Program-made: the position numbers and the translations under genes
Part shown: positions 8,246-16,365 of the stretch, piece by piece
Position numbering within the stretch: the stretch's first letter is position 1
How the letters are laid out: every line of letters begins with the position of its first letter
Notes under the pieces: model-generated
What the model saw: the letters and a program-made list of their open reading frames with translations, nothing else
Databases searched by the model: none
What the model was told of the DNA's origin: nothing
Assembly (NCBI RefSeq): GCF_019710745.1
Contig: NZ_JAHKJW010000030.1
Location: 34,493 to 98,492, forward strand
Direction of reading: 5' to 3'
DNA from: Streptomyces beigongshangae
Lineage (GTDB): Bacteria; Actinomycetota; Actinomycetes; Streptomycetales; Streptomycetaceae
Length of the DNA: 64,000 nt

Positions 8246-8446
8246 ATGAACCACACCCTGCGCTGGCAGAAGTCCACCTTCTCGGGCGGCGGTGAAGGCA
8301 ACACCTGCGTCGAGATCGCCGCCACCCCCACCGCCCTCCACCTCCGCGAGAGCGACACCCCCGGCACCGAACTCATCACCACCACAACACCCTTGGTCCA
8401 CCTGATACGCGCCCTCAAGACGGACGCCGTCCGAACAACTGCCTGA
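8246..8446 (+). CDS. DUF397 protein, first copy
   Basis: A 66-residue DUF397 protein (LRWQKSTFSGGG, then NTCVEIA and LRESDTPG). The ATG at 8246 follows GAGG by six bases; an in-frame GTG at 8234 overlapping the XRE stop is the alternative. It is the likely binding partner of the XRE protein encoded just upstream. It is almost identical over its middle 30 codons to the next gene, differing mainly at the two ends. Confidence 0.8.
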   Translation: MNHTLRWQKSTFSGGGEGNTCVEIAATPTALHLRESDTPGTELITTTTPLVHLIRALKTDAVRTTA

Positions 8447-8468
8447 CGAAGGAACCGTGAGGCACACC

Positions 8469-8669
8469 ATGAGTGAAAGCCTGCACTGGCAGAAGTCCAC
8501 GTTCTCGGGTGGCGGCGACGGCAACACCTGCGTCGAGATCGCCGCCACCCCCACCGCCCTCCACCTCCGCGAGAGCGACACCCCCGGCACCGAACTCGTC
8601 ACCACCACCGGCCCGCTGGCCCTCCTGATACGTGAGGTGAAAGCGGGCTCAGTGCCCACCGGCGCCTGA
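8469..8669 (+). CDS. DUF397 protein, second copy
   Basis: A 66-residue DUF397 protein, a tandem duplicate (223-base offset) of the gene before it: GNTCVEIAATPTALHLRESD is shared exactly and the DNA of the central part is nearly unchanged. The C-termini diverge (LIREVKAGSVPTGA against LIRALKTDAVRTTA). ATG at 8469, GAGG six bases upstream. Its stop (8667-8669) abuts the stop of convergent hutI with no base between (TGATCA), leaving no room for a normal terminator. Confidence 0.8.
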   Translation: MSESLHWQKSTFSGGGDGNTCVEIAATPTALHLRESDTPGTELVTTTGPLALLIREVKAGSVPTGA

Positions 8670-9854
8670 TCACACCCGTACGCCCCTGCGCCACACCTCA
8701 CGGACCAGCGGCACCCCCGGCCGGTAGGCCAGGTGAACGTGGCTCGGGGCGTCGAGGACCGCCAGGTCCGCGTAAGCGCCCGGGGCGAGGCGGCCGACGT
8801 CCTCGCGGCGCAGGGCCGCCGCCCCGCCCGCCGTGGCCGACCACACCGCCTCGTCCGGGGTCATCCCCATGTCCCGTACCGCGAGCGCGACGCAGAACGG
8901 CACGGACGACGTGAAGGACGAGCCCGGGTTGCAGTCCGTCGAGAGGGCGACCGTGACGCCCGCGTCGAGCAGGCGGCGGGCGTCGGGCCACTGCGCCCGG
9001 GTGGAGAACTCGGCGCCGGGCAGCAGCGTCGCCACCGTGCCGCCGCTCGCGAGGGCGTCGACGTCGGCGTCGGTCAGGTGGGTGCAGTGGTCGGCACTGG
9101 CCGCGTCCAGCTCGACGGCCAGTTGCACACCGGGGCCGTACGAGAGCTGGTTGGCGTGGATGCGCGGGTGCAGCCCCTTCGCCATGCCCGCCGTGAGGAT
9201 CGCGCGGGCCTGGTCCCCGTCGAAGGCGCCCTTCTCGCAGAAGACGTCGATCCAACGGGCGTACGGAGCACACGCGTCGAGCATCTCGCCCGTGACGAGC
9301 GCGACGTACGCGGCGGGGTCGTCCGCGTGGTCCGGGGGGACGATGTGCGCGCCGAGGAAGGTGACCTCTTCGGTGTGCGCGGACGCGATGCGCAGGGCCC
9401 GTGCCTCGTCCTGGACCGTCAACCCGTAGCCGGACTTGGTCTCGAACGTGGTGGTGCCCTGGCGCAGGGCCTCGTCGAGGTAGCGGGTGAGGTTGCGCTC
9501 CAGCTCCTCGTCGCCCGCCGCCCGGGTCGCGGCGACCGTCGTGCGGATGCCGCCGGCGCTGTAGGCCCGGCCGGACATGCGGGCGTTGAACTCCTGCGTG
9601 CGGTCGCCCGCGAAGACCAGGTGCGAGTGGGAGTCGACGAAGCCGGGGATCACCGCCCGGCCACCGGCGTCGACGCGATTGTCAGTGGCGGGTGCTTCTC
9701 TTGAGTCACCGGTCCACGCGACGCGGTCGCCGTCGATGACGACGGCCGCGTCCTGGATCAGGCCGAGGGGGGAGCCGTCACCTAGGGAGGGGTCGTTGGT
9801 GACCAGACTGGCGATGTTGGTGATGAGGGTCGTACGGCCGGTCGTGCTGCTCAT
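8670..9854 (-). CDS. hutI: imidazolonepropionase
   Basis: Hydrolyses imidazolone-5-propionate to N-formimino-L-glutamate, the third step of histidine degradation. It has 394 residues, close to the family length, from an ATG at 9854 with AAGGA upstream; the frame stays open far upstream without likeness. It is a metal-dependent amidohydrolase: HxH in GFVDSHSHLVFAGDR and the later metal-ligand Asp in ALSTDCNPGSS. Last gene of the hutU-amidohydrolase-hutF-hutI run, 86 bases after hutF. Confidence 0.95.
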   Translation of the reverse strand: MSSTTGRTTLITNIASLVTNDPSLGDGSPLGLIQDAAVVIDGDRVAWTGDSREAPATDNRVDAGGRAVIPGFVDSHSHLVFAGDRTQEFNARMSGRAYSAGGIRTTVAATRAAGDEELERNLTRYLDEALRQGTTTFETKSGYGLTVQDEARALRIASAHTEEVTFLGAHIVPPDHADDPAAYVALVTGEMLDACAPYARWIDVFCEKGAFDGDQARAILTAGMAKGLHPRIHANQLSYGPGVQLAVELDAASADHCTHLTDADVDALASGGTVATLLPGAEFSTRAQWPDARRLLDAGVTVALSTDCNPGSSFTSSVPFCVALAVRDMGMTPDEAVWSATAGGAAALRREDVGRLAPGAYADLAVLDAPSHVHLAYRPGVPLVREVWRRGVRV

Positions 9855-9940
9855 GGCGTCCTTCGGAGCTGTCTGGGCGACGGGGGCGGGAGCCGGACCC
9901 GGACCCGCAACGAAAGCCGGGACCGGGACCGGGGCGGCGG

Positions 9941-11302
9941 TCAGGCGCGCAGCGCTTCGATCGCGTCCGCGAGTGCGCGGGGCACGTCCGGGACCAGGAC
10001 GTGCGCCCCGTCTCGCACCACGTGCCGGCCGCCCACGACCGTGTGCCGCACGTCCGCGGCCGTCGCGGCGAATACGGCCGTCTCGGCGCCGAGCCGCGGC
10101 AGCGTCCCCGCTGTTCTGACCGAGTCGAGCGCGATCGTCGTGAAGTCGGCGAGCGCGCCCGCTTCGAGCGTGCCCGCGTCGGCCCAGCCGAGGGCCGCGT
10201 GGCCGTCCGCGGAGGCGGCGCGCAGGAGGGCCGCCGCCGTCCAGTGGCCCCGGGTGCGGCTGCGCAGGCGCTCGTTCAGCTCCATCGCGCGCGCCTCTTC
10301 GAGCAGGTCGACGACGGCGTGGCTGTCGGAGCCGAGGGACAGCGGGGAGCCCGCCCTCTGGAGCGCGACGGCCGGTCCGATGCCGTCGGCGAGGTCGCGC
10401 TCGGTGGTCGGGCACATGCAGGTGCCGGTCCCCGAGCCGCCGAGCAGCGCGATGTCCTCGCCCGTGAGGTGGGTGGCGTGCACGGCCGTGGTGCGCGGGC
10501 CGAGCACCCCGTGGTCGGCGAGCAGCCGGGTGGGGGTGCGGCCGTGGACCGCCAGGCAGGCATCGTTCTCCGCCGTCTGCTCGGACAGGTGCACATGGAG
10601 CGGGGCCCGCCGCTCCCCGGCCCACCGCGCCACCGTCGCCAGCTCCCCGGCCGGCACCGCCCGTACGGAGTGCACGGCGGCCCCGATCCGCGCGTGATCC
10701 CGGTCCTTGAGAACTGAACAGCGTGCTGCCCAGGCTTCGGCGGTCCCGTCGGAGAAGCGGAGCTGGTGCCGGTTCGGGGGCTGCCCCCTGCGTGCGTCGA
10801 GCAGGCCGGAGGCGAGGTAGACGGTGTCGAGGAGCGTGATGCGGATGCCCGCCTCCGCGGCGGCCTCGACGAGCGCCTCGCCCATGGCGTTCGGGTCGGC
10901 GTACGGGGTACCGCCGGGCGCGTGGTGCACGTAGTGGAACTCGCCGACGGCCGTGATGCCCGCCAGGGCCATCTCGGCGTACACCGCGCGGGCGAGCGCG
11001 TGGTACGTGTCCGGGGTCAGCCGGTCCGCGACGGAGTACATGGTCTCGCGCCAGGTCCAGAAGGTGCCGGAACCGACCTGGACGGTACCGCGCAGGGCCC
11101 GGTGGAAGGCGTGGCTGTGGGTGTCGGCGAGGCCCGGGACGGTCAGGCCGCGCAGGATCTCCGCTCCGGGCGGCGGGCCGGCGACGCCGGTGCGGACGGC
11201 GGCGATCCGGCCGTCCGCACCCACCTCCAGCGCCACGCCCGGCTCCACCCAGGAGTCGAGCCAGGCGTGCTCCAGCCAGTACGTCGTACCTCGCGCGCTC
11301 AC
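9941..11302 (-). CDS. hutF: formimidoylglutamate deiminase
   Basis: Converts N-formimino-L-glutamate to N-formyl-L-glutamate and ammonia. It has 453 residues from a GTG at 11302 whose last bases are the stop of the amidohydrolase gene (GTGA overlap). Amidohydrolase-superfamily metal sites are visible: GLADTHSHAFHRALRG, HVHLSEQ, the His in VHATHLTGED and the Asp in SLGSDSHAVVD. With hutI it shows that the deiminase branch of histidine degradation is used, rather than direct formamide release. Confidence 0.93.
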   Translation of the reverse strand: MSARGTTYWLEHAWLDSWVEPGVALEVGADGRIAAVRTGVAGPPPGAEILRGLTVPGLADTHSHAFHRALRGTVQVGSGTFWTWRETMYSVADRLTPDTYHALARAVYAEMALAGITAVGEFHYVHHAPGGTPYADPNAMGEALVEAAAEAGIRITLLDTVYLASGLLDARRGQPPNRHQLRFSDGTAEAWAARCSVLKDRDHARIGAAVHSVRAVPAGELATVARWAGERRAPLHVHLSEQTAENDACLAVHGRTPTRLLADHGVLGPRTTAVHATHLTGEDIALLGGSGTGTCMCPTTERDLADGIGPAVALQRAGSPLSLGSDSHAVVDLLEEARAMELNERLRSRTRGHWTAAALLRAASADGHAALGWADAGTLEAGALADFTTIALDSVRTAGTLPRLGAETAVFAATAADVRHTVVGGRHVVRDGAHVLVPDVPRALADAIEALRA

Positions 11303-12618
11303 GTGCAGGCCAGCCCTTCCAGTACGTCGGCGAGTGCGGTCACCCCGGCCGCGCAGTCGTCTTCGGCGGCGTACTCGGCCGGTGAATGCGAGACGCCCGT
11401 GGGGTTGCGTACGAACAGCATGGCGGTCGGGACGGAGGCGGAGAGGATCCCGGCGTCGTGTCCCGCACCGGTCCCCAGGACGGGGACCCGCAGGCGCGCG
11501 TCCCTCTCCTCGCCCTCCTTCCCCAGGAGGCGGACGATCTCGTCCCGCAGGGCGTGCTCGAACTCGACCACCGGGGTGAACGACTCCCGGACGACGTCGA
11601 GGTGGATGCCGTGCGCGTCGGCGTACCCGCGGGCCGCCTCCTCGATGCCGCGGACGACCGTGTCGAGGGTCGCCTGGTCCTCGGCGCGGGAGTCGAGCCA
11701 GCCGCGCACGAGGGAGGGGACGGCGTTGACGCCGTTCGGCTCGACGGAGACCTTGCCGAAGGTCGCCACGGCGCCCGCGAGCTGTGCCTCCCGGCGGGCC
11801 GCGAGCACGGTCTCCGCGTACGACAGCATGGGGTCGCGGCGGTCCACGAGACGGGTGGTACCGGCGTGGTTGGCCTCGCCCCTGAAGTCGAACCGCCACC
11901 GCCCGTGCGGCCAGATGGCGCTGGCGACACCGACCCGGTCACCCGCCAGGTCGAGGGCACGGCCCTGTTCGACGTGCAGTTCGACGAAGGCGCCGATGCG
12001 GGCCAGGCGTCCGGGGTCCGGTCCGATGGTGTCCGGGTCGTGCCCCGCGGCCGCCATGGCCTGCGGGAGGGTGGTCCCGTCGGCGTCGGTGAGCCGGTGC
12101 GCCTGCTCGACGGTGAGCTGTCCGGCGGCGAGCCGCGAGCCCACGCAGGCCAGCCCGAAGCGCGCCCCTTCCTCGTCGCCGAAGTTCACGATGGCGAAGG
12201 GTCTGGTGAACCGCCCGTCCCTGCCGCGCAGTTCGTCCAGCGCGGCGAAGGAGGACACCACACCGAGGGGTCCGTCGAAGGCGCCGCCGTCGGGCACCGA
12301 GTCGAGGTGCGACCCGGTGACGACGGCGTCCCCCGCCGAGGGGTCGCCCAGCCAGGCCCACTGGTTGCCGTTGCGGTCCAGTTCGTGGACGAGGCCGCGC
12401 GCCTCGGCCTGCTCCTGGAACCAGGCCCGGCAGTCGGTGTCGGCCCCGGTCCAGGCATACCGGCGGTAGCCGCCGGAACCGGGGTGGCGCCCGATGGACC
12501 CCAGCTGCCGCCACATCTCCTGGAAGGAGGGAGGTGCCGCATCCGCCCGGGCCTCCTGCGGGCGGATCTCCCGGCGGGGTCCGGGGGCGGTGCCCCCGCC
12601 GGGCGGGGGCAGGCTCAC
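11299..12618 (-). CDS. AllC-like M20-family amidohydrolase inside the hut operon
   Basis: A 439-residue zinc amidohydrolase of the allantoate amidohydrolase/N-carbamoyl-L-amino-acid hydrolase family. Metal-site motifs are in order: GSHLDSVPDGGAFDGPLGV, GDEEGARFG, FVELHVEQG and TGAGHDAGI. It overlaps both neighbours by four bases (hutU stop at its GTG, its stop at the hutF GTG), so it is made together with the hut enzymes. No ureide gene is nearby. L-carbamoylases are known to accept N-formyl amino acids, so it may act as the missing N-formylglutamate hydrolase; this is inference. The GTG at 12618 gives about 35 extra residues before the family-like start at FQEMWRQL. Confidence 0.85.
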   Translation of the reverse strand: MSLPPPGGGTAPGPRREIRPQEARADAAPPSFQEMWRQLGSIGRHPGSGGYRRYAWTGADTDCRAWFQEQAEARGLVHELDRNGNQWAWLGDPSAGDAVVTGSHLDSVPDGGAFDGPLGVVSSFAALDELRGRDGRFTRPFAIVNFGDEEGARFGLACVGSRLAAGQLTVEQAHRLTDADGTTLPQAMAAAGHDPDTIGPDPGRLARIGAFVELHVEQGRALDLAGDRVGVASAIWPHGRWRFDFRGEANHAGTTRLVDRRDPMLSYAETVLAARREAQLAGAVATFGKVSVEPNGVNAVPSLVRGWLDSRAEDQATLDTVVRGIEEAARGYADAHGIHLDVVRESFTPVVEFEHALRDEIVRLLGKEGEERDARLRVPVLGTGAGHDAGILSASVPTAMLFVRNPTGVSHSPAEYAAEDDCAAGVTALADVLEGLACT

Positions 12619-14288
12619 TCGCCCTCCCGCATGGGAACGCGCACGCCCCGCTCGGCCGCGACCGACTCCGCGATGTCGTAACCGGCGTCGACATGCCGGA
12701 TGACTCCGGTCCCGGGGTCGTTCGTCAGCACGCGGCGGATCTTCTCGCCCGCCAGCTCCGTGCCGTCGGCCACCGTCACCTGCCCCGCGTGGAGGGAGCG
12801 CCCCATGCCCACGCCGCCGCCGTGGTGGATCGACACCCAGGACGCGCCGGACGCCACGTTCACCATCGCGTTCAGCAACGGCCAGTCGGCGATCGCGTCC
12901 GAGCCGTCGAGCATGGCCTCGGTCTCCCGGTACGGGGAGGCGACGGAACCGCAGTCGAGGTGGTCGCGGCCGATGGCCAGGGGGGCCGCCAGCTCCCCGG
13001 AGGCGACCATGTCGTTGAAGCGCTCGCCCGCCCTGTCGCGCTCCCCGTAGCCGAGCCAGCAGATCCGCGCGGGCAGCCCCTGGAAGCGCACCCGCTCGCC
13101 GGCCAGCTTGATCCACCGGTGCAGGGAGGCGTTCTGGACGGAGTCGCCCTCCGGGAAGAGGTCGAGGATCGCCCTGTCGGTCCTGTGGATGTCGGACGCC
13201 TCGCCGGACAGGGCGGCCCAGCGGAAGGGGCCCCTGCCCTCGGAGAACAGCGGCCGGATGTAGGCGGGTACGAATCCGGGGAAGGCGAACGCCCGGTCGT
13301 ACCCGGCGAGTTGCGCCTCACCCCGGATGGAGTTGCCGTAGTCGAAGACCTCGGCGCCGGCGTCCATGAAGCCGACCATGGCCTCCACGTGCCGGGCCAT
13401 GGACTCGCGGGCCCTGGTGGTGAAGCCGGCCGGGTCCTTGGCGGCGTACGCGGCCATGTCGTCGAAGTCGACGCCCGAGGGCAGGTAGGACAGCGGGTCG
13501 TGGGCCGAGGTCTGGTCGGTCACGATGTCGATCGGGGCGCCCTCGGCGAGCATCCGGGGCAGCAGGTCGGCGGCGTTGCCCAGCAGGCCGACGGAGAGCG
13601 GGCGGCGGGCGTCACGGGCCTCGACGGCGAGCTGGAGGGCGTGCTCCGGGGAGTCGGCGCGCACGTCCAGGTACCGGTGCTCGATGCGGCGCTCGATGGC
13701 GCGCGGGTCGGCGTCGACACAGATCGCGACGCCGTCGTTCATCGTCACCGCGAGCGGCTGGGCACCGCCCATGCCGCCGAGACCGGCCGTCAAGGTGATG
13801 GTCCCGGCGAGGGTGCCGCCGAACTTCTTCGCGGCGACGGCGGAGAAGGTCTCGTAGGTGCCCTGGAGGATGCCCTGGGTGCCGATGTAGATCCATGAAC
13901 CGGCGGTCATCTGCCCGTACATGGTGAGGCCGAGGGCTTCGAGGCGGCGGAACTCCTCCCAGTTCGCCCAGTCGCCCACCAGGTTGGAGTTGGCGATGAG
14001 GACGCGCGGCGCCCACTCGTGGGTCTGCAGGACGCCGACCGGCCGGCCGGACTGGACCAGCATCGTCTCGTCCTGCTTGAGCGTCCGCAGCGTGCGGACC
14101 ATGGCGTCGAAGGAGCGCCAGTCGCGGGCCGCCTTGCCGGTGCCGCCGTAGACGACGAGCTTGTCGGGGTGCTCGGCGACCTCGGGGTCGAGGTTGTTCT
14201 GCAGCATCCGCAGCGCGGCCTCCTGCTGCCATCCCAGAGCGCTCAGTTCCGTACCGCGCGGTGCTCGGACGGGGCGGGGTCCCGACAT
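12615..14288 (-). CDS. hutU: urocanate hydratase
   Basis: Adds water to urocanate to give imidazolone-5-propionate, with tightly bound NAD+ as electrophile. The 557 residues are the usual full length. Recognised by YGGTGKAARDW near the N-terminus, the dinucleotide-binding stretch GLGGMGGAQPLAV and the conserved ICWLGYGERDRAG region. The ATG at 14288 has AGGAGG seven bases upstream. First gene of the operon, read from a clear -35/-10 promoter. A histidine ammonia-lyase gene is not in this operon; the lyase remnant at 20 kb could not supply it. Confidence 0.97.
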   Translation of the reverse strand: MSGPRPVRAPRGTELSALGWQQEAALRMLQNNLDPEVAEHPDKLVVYGGTGKAARDWRSFDAMVRTLRTLKQDETMLVQSGRPVGVLQTHEWAPRVLIANSNLVGDWANWEEFRRLEALGLTMYGQMTAGSWIYIGTQGILQGTYETFSAVAAKKFGGTLAGTITLTAGLGGMGGAQPLAVTMNDGVAICVDADPRAIERRIEHRYLDVRADSPEHALQLAVEARDARRPLSVGLLGNAADLLPRMLAEGAPIDIVTDQTSAHDPLSYLPSGVDFDDMAAYAAKDPAGFTTRARESMARHVEAMVGFMDAGAEVFDYGNSIRGEAQLAGYDRAFAFPGFVPAYIRPLFSEGRGPFRWAALSGEASDIHRTDRAILDLFPEGDSVQNASLHRWIKLAGERVRFQGLPARICWLGYGERDRAGERFNDMVASGELAAPLAIGRDHLDCGSVASPYRETEAMLDGSDAIADWPLLNAMVNVASGASWVSIHHGGGVGMGRSLHAGQVTVADGTELAGEKIRRVLTNDPGTGVIRHVDAGYDIAESVAAERGVRVPMREGE

Positions 14289-14326
14289 GGTCTGCCTCCT
14301 GGCGAAGCGGCACAGTGGATATTCAC

Positions 14327-14355
14327 ATCCTGATCTTCTGAATAGAACTAGTCAA
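14327..14355 (-). promoter_or_regulatory. hutU promoter
   Basis: On the minus strand TTGACT (14355-14350), a 17-base spacer and CAGGAT (14332-14327), close to the SigA/HrdB consensus, with transcription expected from about 14320. It lies in the 113-base divergent gap to the PLP decarboxylase. Confidence 0.65.
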
Positions 14356-14401
14356 TACTCTTGGGCCGACATGGCCGCCGTACGGGTGTTTGGCTGGGCG
14401 C

Positions 14402-15793
14402 ATGGCTGCACACACAGGCGCGGGGAATACGGACGACATGGCGGACGGCACGGCAGAGGGTCGGCCGGACGGCGCCGCGCGGCGTGACGACGCCGTTCGC
14501 GCGGCCGTGGAACGAGGACTCGTGAGTCCCGCCGCGCCCCTCGTCGGGCTTCTCGACACCGTCGGCATCCGGGCCTCCGCGGCGGCCCTGCGGGCGGCCT
14601 TCGACGCGGTGGCCGCACCGGGCACGGCCGTGCTGCACGCCTTCGCGGTGAAGGCGACCCCACTCGTGCCGGTGCTGCGGCTGCTGCACCGGGAGGGCAT
14701 CGGAATGGAGGTCGCGAGTCCGGGTGAGCTGGCCCTCGCCCGCGCGGCCGGGGTACCGCCGGCCCGTACGGTCCTGGACTCGCCCGCGAAGACCCCTTCC
14801 GAACTGCGGGAGGCGCTCGCGCTGGGGATCGCCGTCAACGCCGACAACCCGCAGGAGCTGACGCGCCTCGACGCGCTGGTCCGTTCCACGTCGACCCGCT
14901 CACCCCTGGGCCTGCGGGTGAATCCGCAGATCGGCGGGGGATCCATCGGGGCGCTGTCGACGGCGACGGCCACCTCGAAGTTCGGAGTGGCGCTGCGGGA
15001 CGAGGGGGCGCGCGAGTGGGTCGTGCGGGCGTATCTGGACCGGCCGTGGCTGACCCGGCTGCACACGCACTCCGGTTCGCAGGGGATGCCGCTGGAGCTG
15101 ATGGCACGCGGGGTCGCCGAAGTGTACGGGCTGGCGGAGGAGATCAACGGGCGCGCCGGGCACCGGCGGGTCGACACGCTCGACATCGGCGGCGGGCTGC
15201 CGGTGAACTTCGGCTCGGACGCCCACACCCCGACGTACGGGGAGTACGCGCGGCTCCTCGCGGCGACCGTGCCGGGGCTCTTCGACGGGCGGTACGGGCT
15301 GGTCACGGAGTTCGGGCGGTCCCTGCTCGCCAAGCACGGGACCGTGCTGGCGCGGGTCGAGTACGCGAAGTCGGCGGGCGGCCGGGCGATCGCGGTGACG
15401 CACGCGGGGGTGCAGGTGGCGACCCGCACGGTGTACGCGCCGCGGTCCTGGCCGCTGCGGGTGGCCGCCTACGACGCCGGGGGCCGGCCCAGGACCGGGC
15501 CCGACGTCGTGCAGGACGTGGCGGGGCCCGCCTGCTTCGCGGGCGACCTGCTGGCGGAGGGCCGGTCGATGCCATCGCTCGGACAGGGCGACCACGCGGC
15601 CGTGCTGGACACGGGGGCGTACTACTTCGCCCACCACTACGGCTACAACTCGCTCGCCCGGCCCGGCGTCTACGGCTTCGGTCCCGACGGGGCGGGCGGG
15701 GTGCGGTTCGCGGTGGTCCGTACGGCACAGACGCCGGACGAGATCGTGGCGGAGTCGGGAGGGGCCCACGTGGAGGCACTCACGTGGCGTTGA
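14402..15793 (+). CDS. fold-type III PLP decarboxylase (diaminopimelate/ornithine decarboxylase superfamily)
   Basis: A 463-residue protein of the LysA/ornithine-decarboxylase fold. The N-terminal barrel has the PLP Lys in HAFAVKATPLVP, a His in HTHSGSQG, the Gly-rich phosphate loop LDIGGGLPV and the EFGRSLLAKHG segment; the C-terminal domain has CFAGDLLAE with the Cys of the active site and DTGAYYFAHHYGYN. It differs from ordinary LysA (about 460 residues with tighter motifs), so the substrate, an amino acid or diamino acid, is unsettled. It diverges from hutU. Start uncertain: ATG at 14402 or 14441, none with a strong ribosome-binding site. Confidence 0.75.
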   Translation: MAAHTGAGNTDDMADGTAEGRPDGAARRDDAVRAAVERGLVSPAAPLVGLLDTVGIRASAAALRAAFDAVAAPGTAVLHAFAVKATPLVPVLRLLHREGIGMEVASPGELALARAAGVPPARTVLDSPAKTPSELREALALGIAVNADNPQELTRLDALVRSTSTRSPLGLRVNPQIGGGSIGALSTATATSKFGVALRDEGAREWVVRAYLDRPWLTRLHTHSGSQGMPLELMARGVAEVYGLAEEINGRAGHRRVDTLDIGGGLPVNFGSDAHTPTYGEYARLLAATVPGLFDGRYGLVTEFGRSLLAKHGTVLARVEYAKSAGGRAIAVTHAGVQVATRTVYAPRSWPLRVAAYDAGGRPRTGPDVVQDVAGPACFAGDLLAEGRSMPSLGQGDHAAVLDTGAYYFAHHYGYNSLARPGVYGFGPDGAGGVRFAVVRTAQTPDEIVAESGGAHVEALTWR

Positions 15794-15840
15794 CCGGCCC
15801 GCCCCGAGACGGAGATCGGAAGATCCGACGATCGGGCCGG
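15794..15840 (+). terminator. possible terminator after the PLP decarboxylase
   Basis: CCGGCCCG at 15794 pairs with CGGGCCGG ending at 15840; the loop holds a smaller TCGGA/TCCGA hairpin. It follows the stop immediately. Confidence 0.45.
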
Positions 15841-15966
15841 GCAATCGACCCACATTAGTCAGCAGGCGGCACGTTCCACGGGAAAACGCCCTATCCCTCA
15901 CTCCTCTCGCACACGGTGCGTAGCTTCGGCGTCACTCAGCTGAACCGACGGGCGGGAGGGAGCACC

Positions 15967-16365
15967 GTGCCCGGAATCGACGAGTGCCTGCTGGAGGCCA
16001 TGAGGCTGCCCGGAGCCCGGGGAGCCTCGGTGGTCGACTGGACCAGCGGGCTGGCTCTGGGCACGGTCGGGGACTCACCCAACGGGGACCACGAGGCCAG
16101 CGCGGCCGAGGCGGCGGAACTCGCCCGGCTCGCCGCGGAGCACAAGGCGTTCGCCCCCGAGGAGGGAGCCGACTGGTCCGGCGGGCAGCCGCCGGTGGAG
16201 GACCTCATCGTCTCCAACAGGGACAGCTACCACGTCCTGCGTTTCGTCCGGACGACCTTCGACAGCAGTGTGTTCCTGCATCTGTGGCTGGGGCGTTCGG
16301 ACGGCAATCTCGCACTGGCCCGTATCCGTCTGGGCGAGATGGCGGAGCGGCTGGTGGTGGGGTGA
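15967..16365 (+). CDS. Roadblock/LC7-like protein, first of the operon
   Basis: A 132-residue small regulatory protein distantly like Roadblock/LC7 (MglB-type) domains: GARGASVVDWTSGLALGTVG resembles ATGVALVDYTSGMALGTIGG of the last gene in the same operon, and the end (LARIRLGEMAERL) also aligns, so the two are paralogs. About 30 charged residues are inserted in the middle. GTG start at 15967 with GGGAGG upstream. It overlaps the next gene by four bases (GTGA). Roadblock proteins usually control small GTPases; none is encoded here. Confidence 0.7.
   Translation: MPGIDECLLEAMRLPGARGASVVDWTSGLALGTVGDSPNGDHEASAAEAAELARLAAEHKAFAPEEGADWSGGQPPVEDLIVSNRDSYHVLRFVRTTFDSSVFLHLWLGRSDGNLALARIRLGEMAERLVVG

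Noticed and set aside
8670..10625. hutI read as a 651-residue protein
   Set aside because: The N-terminal extension lies over hutF in another frame and has no family likeness; the ATG at 9854 with AAGGA gives the normal length.
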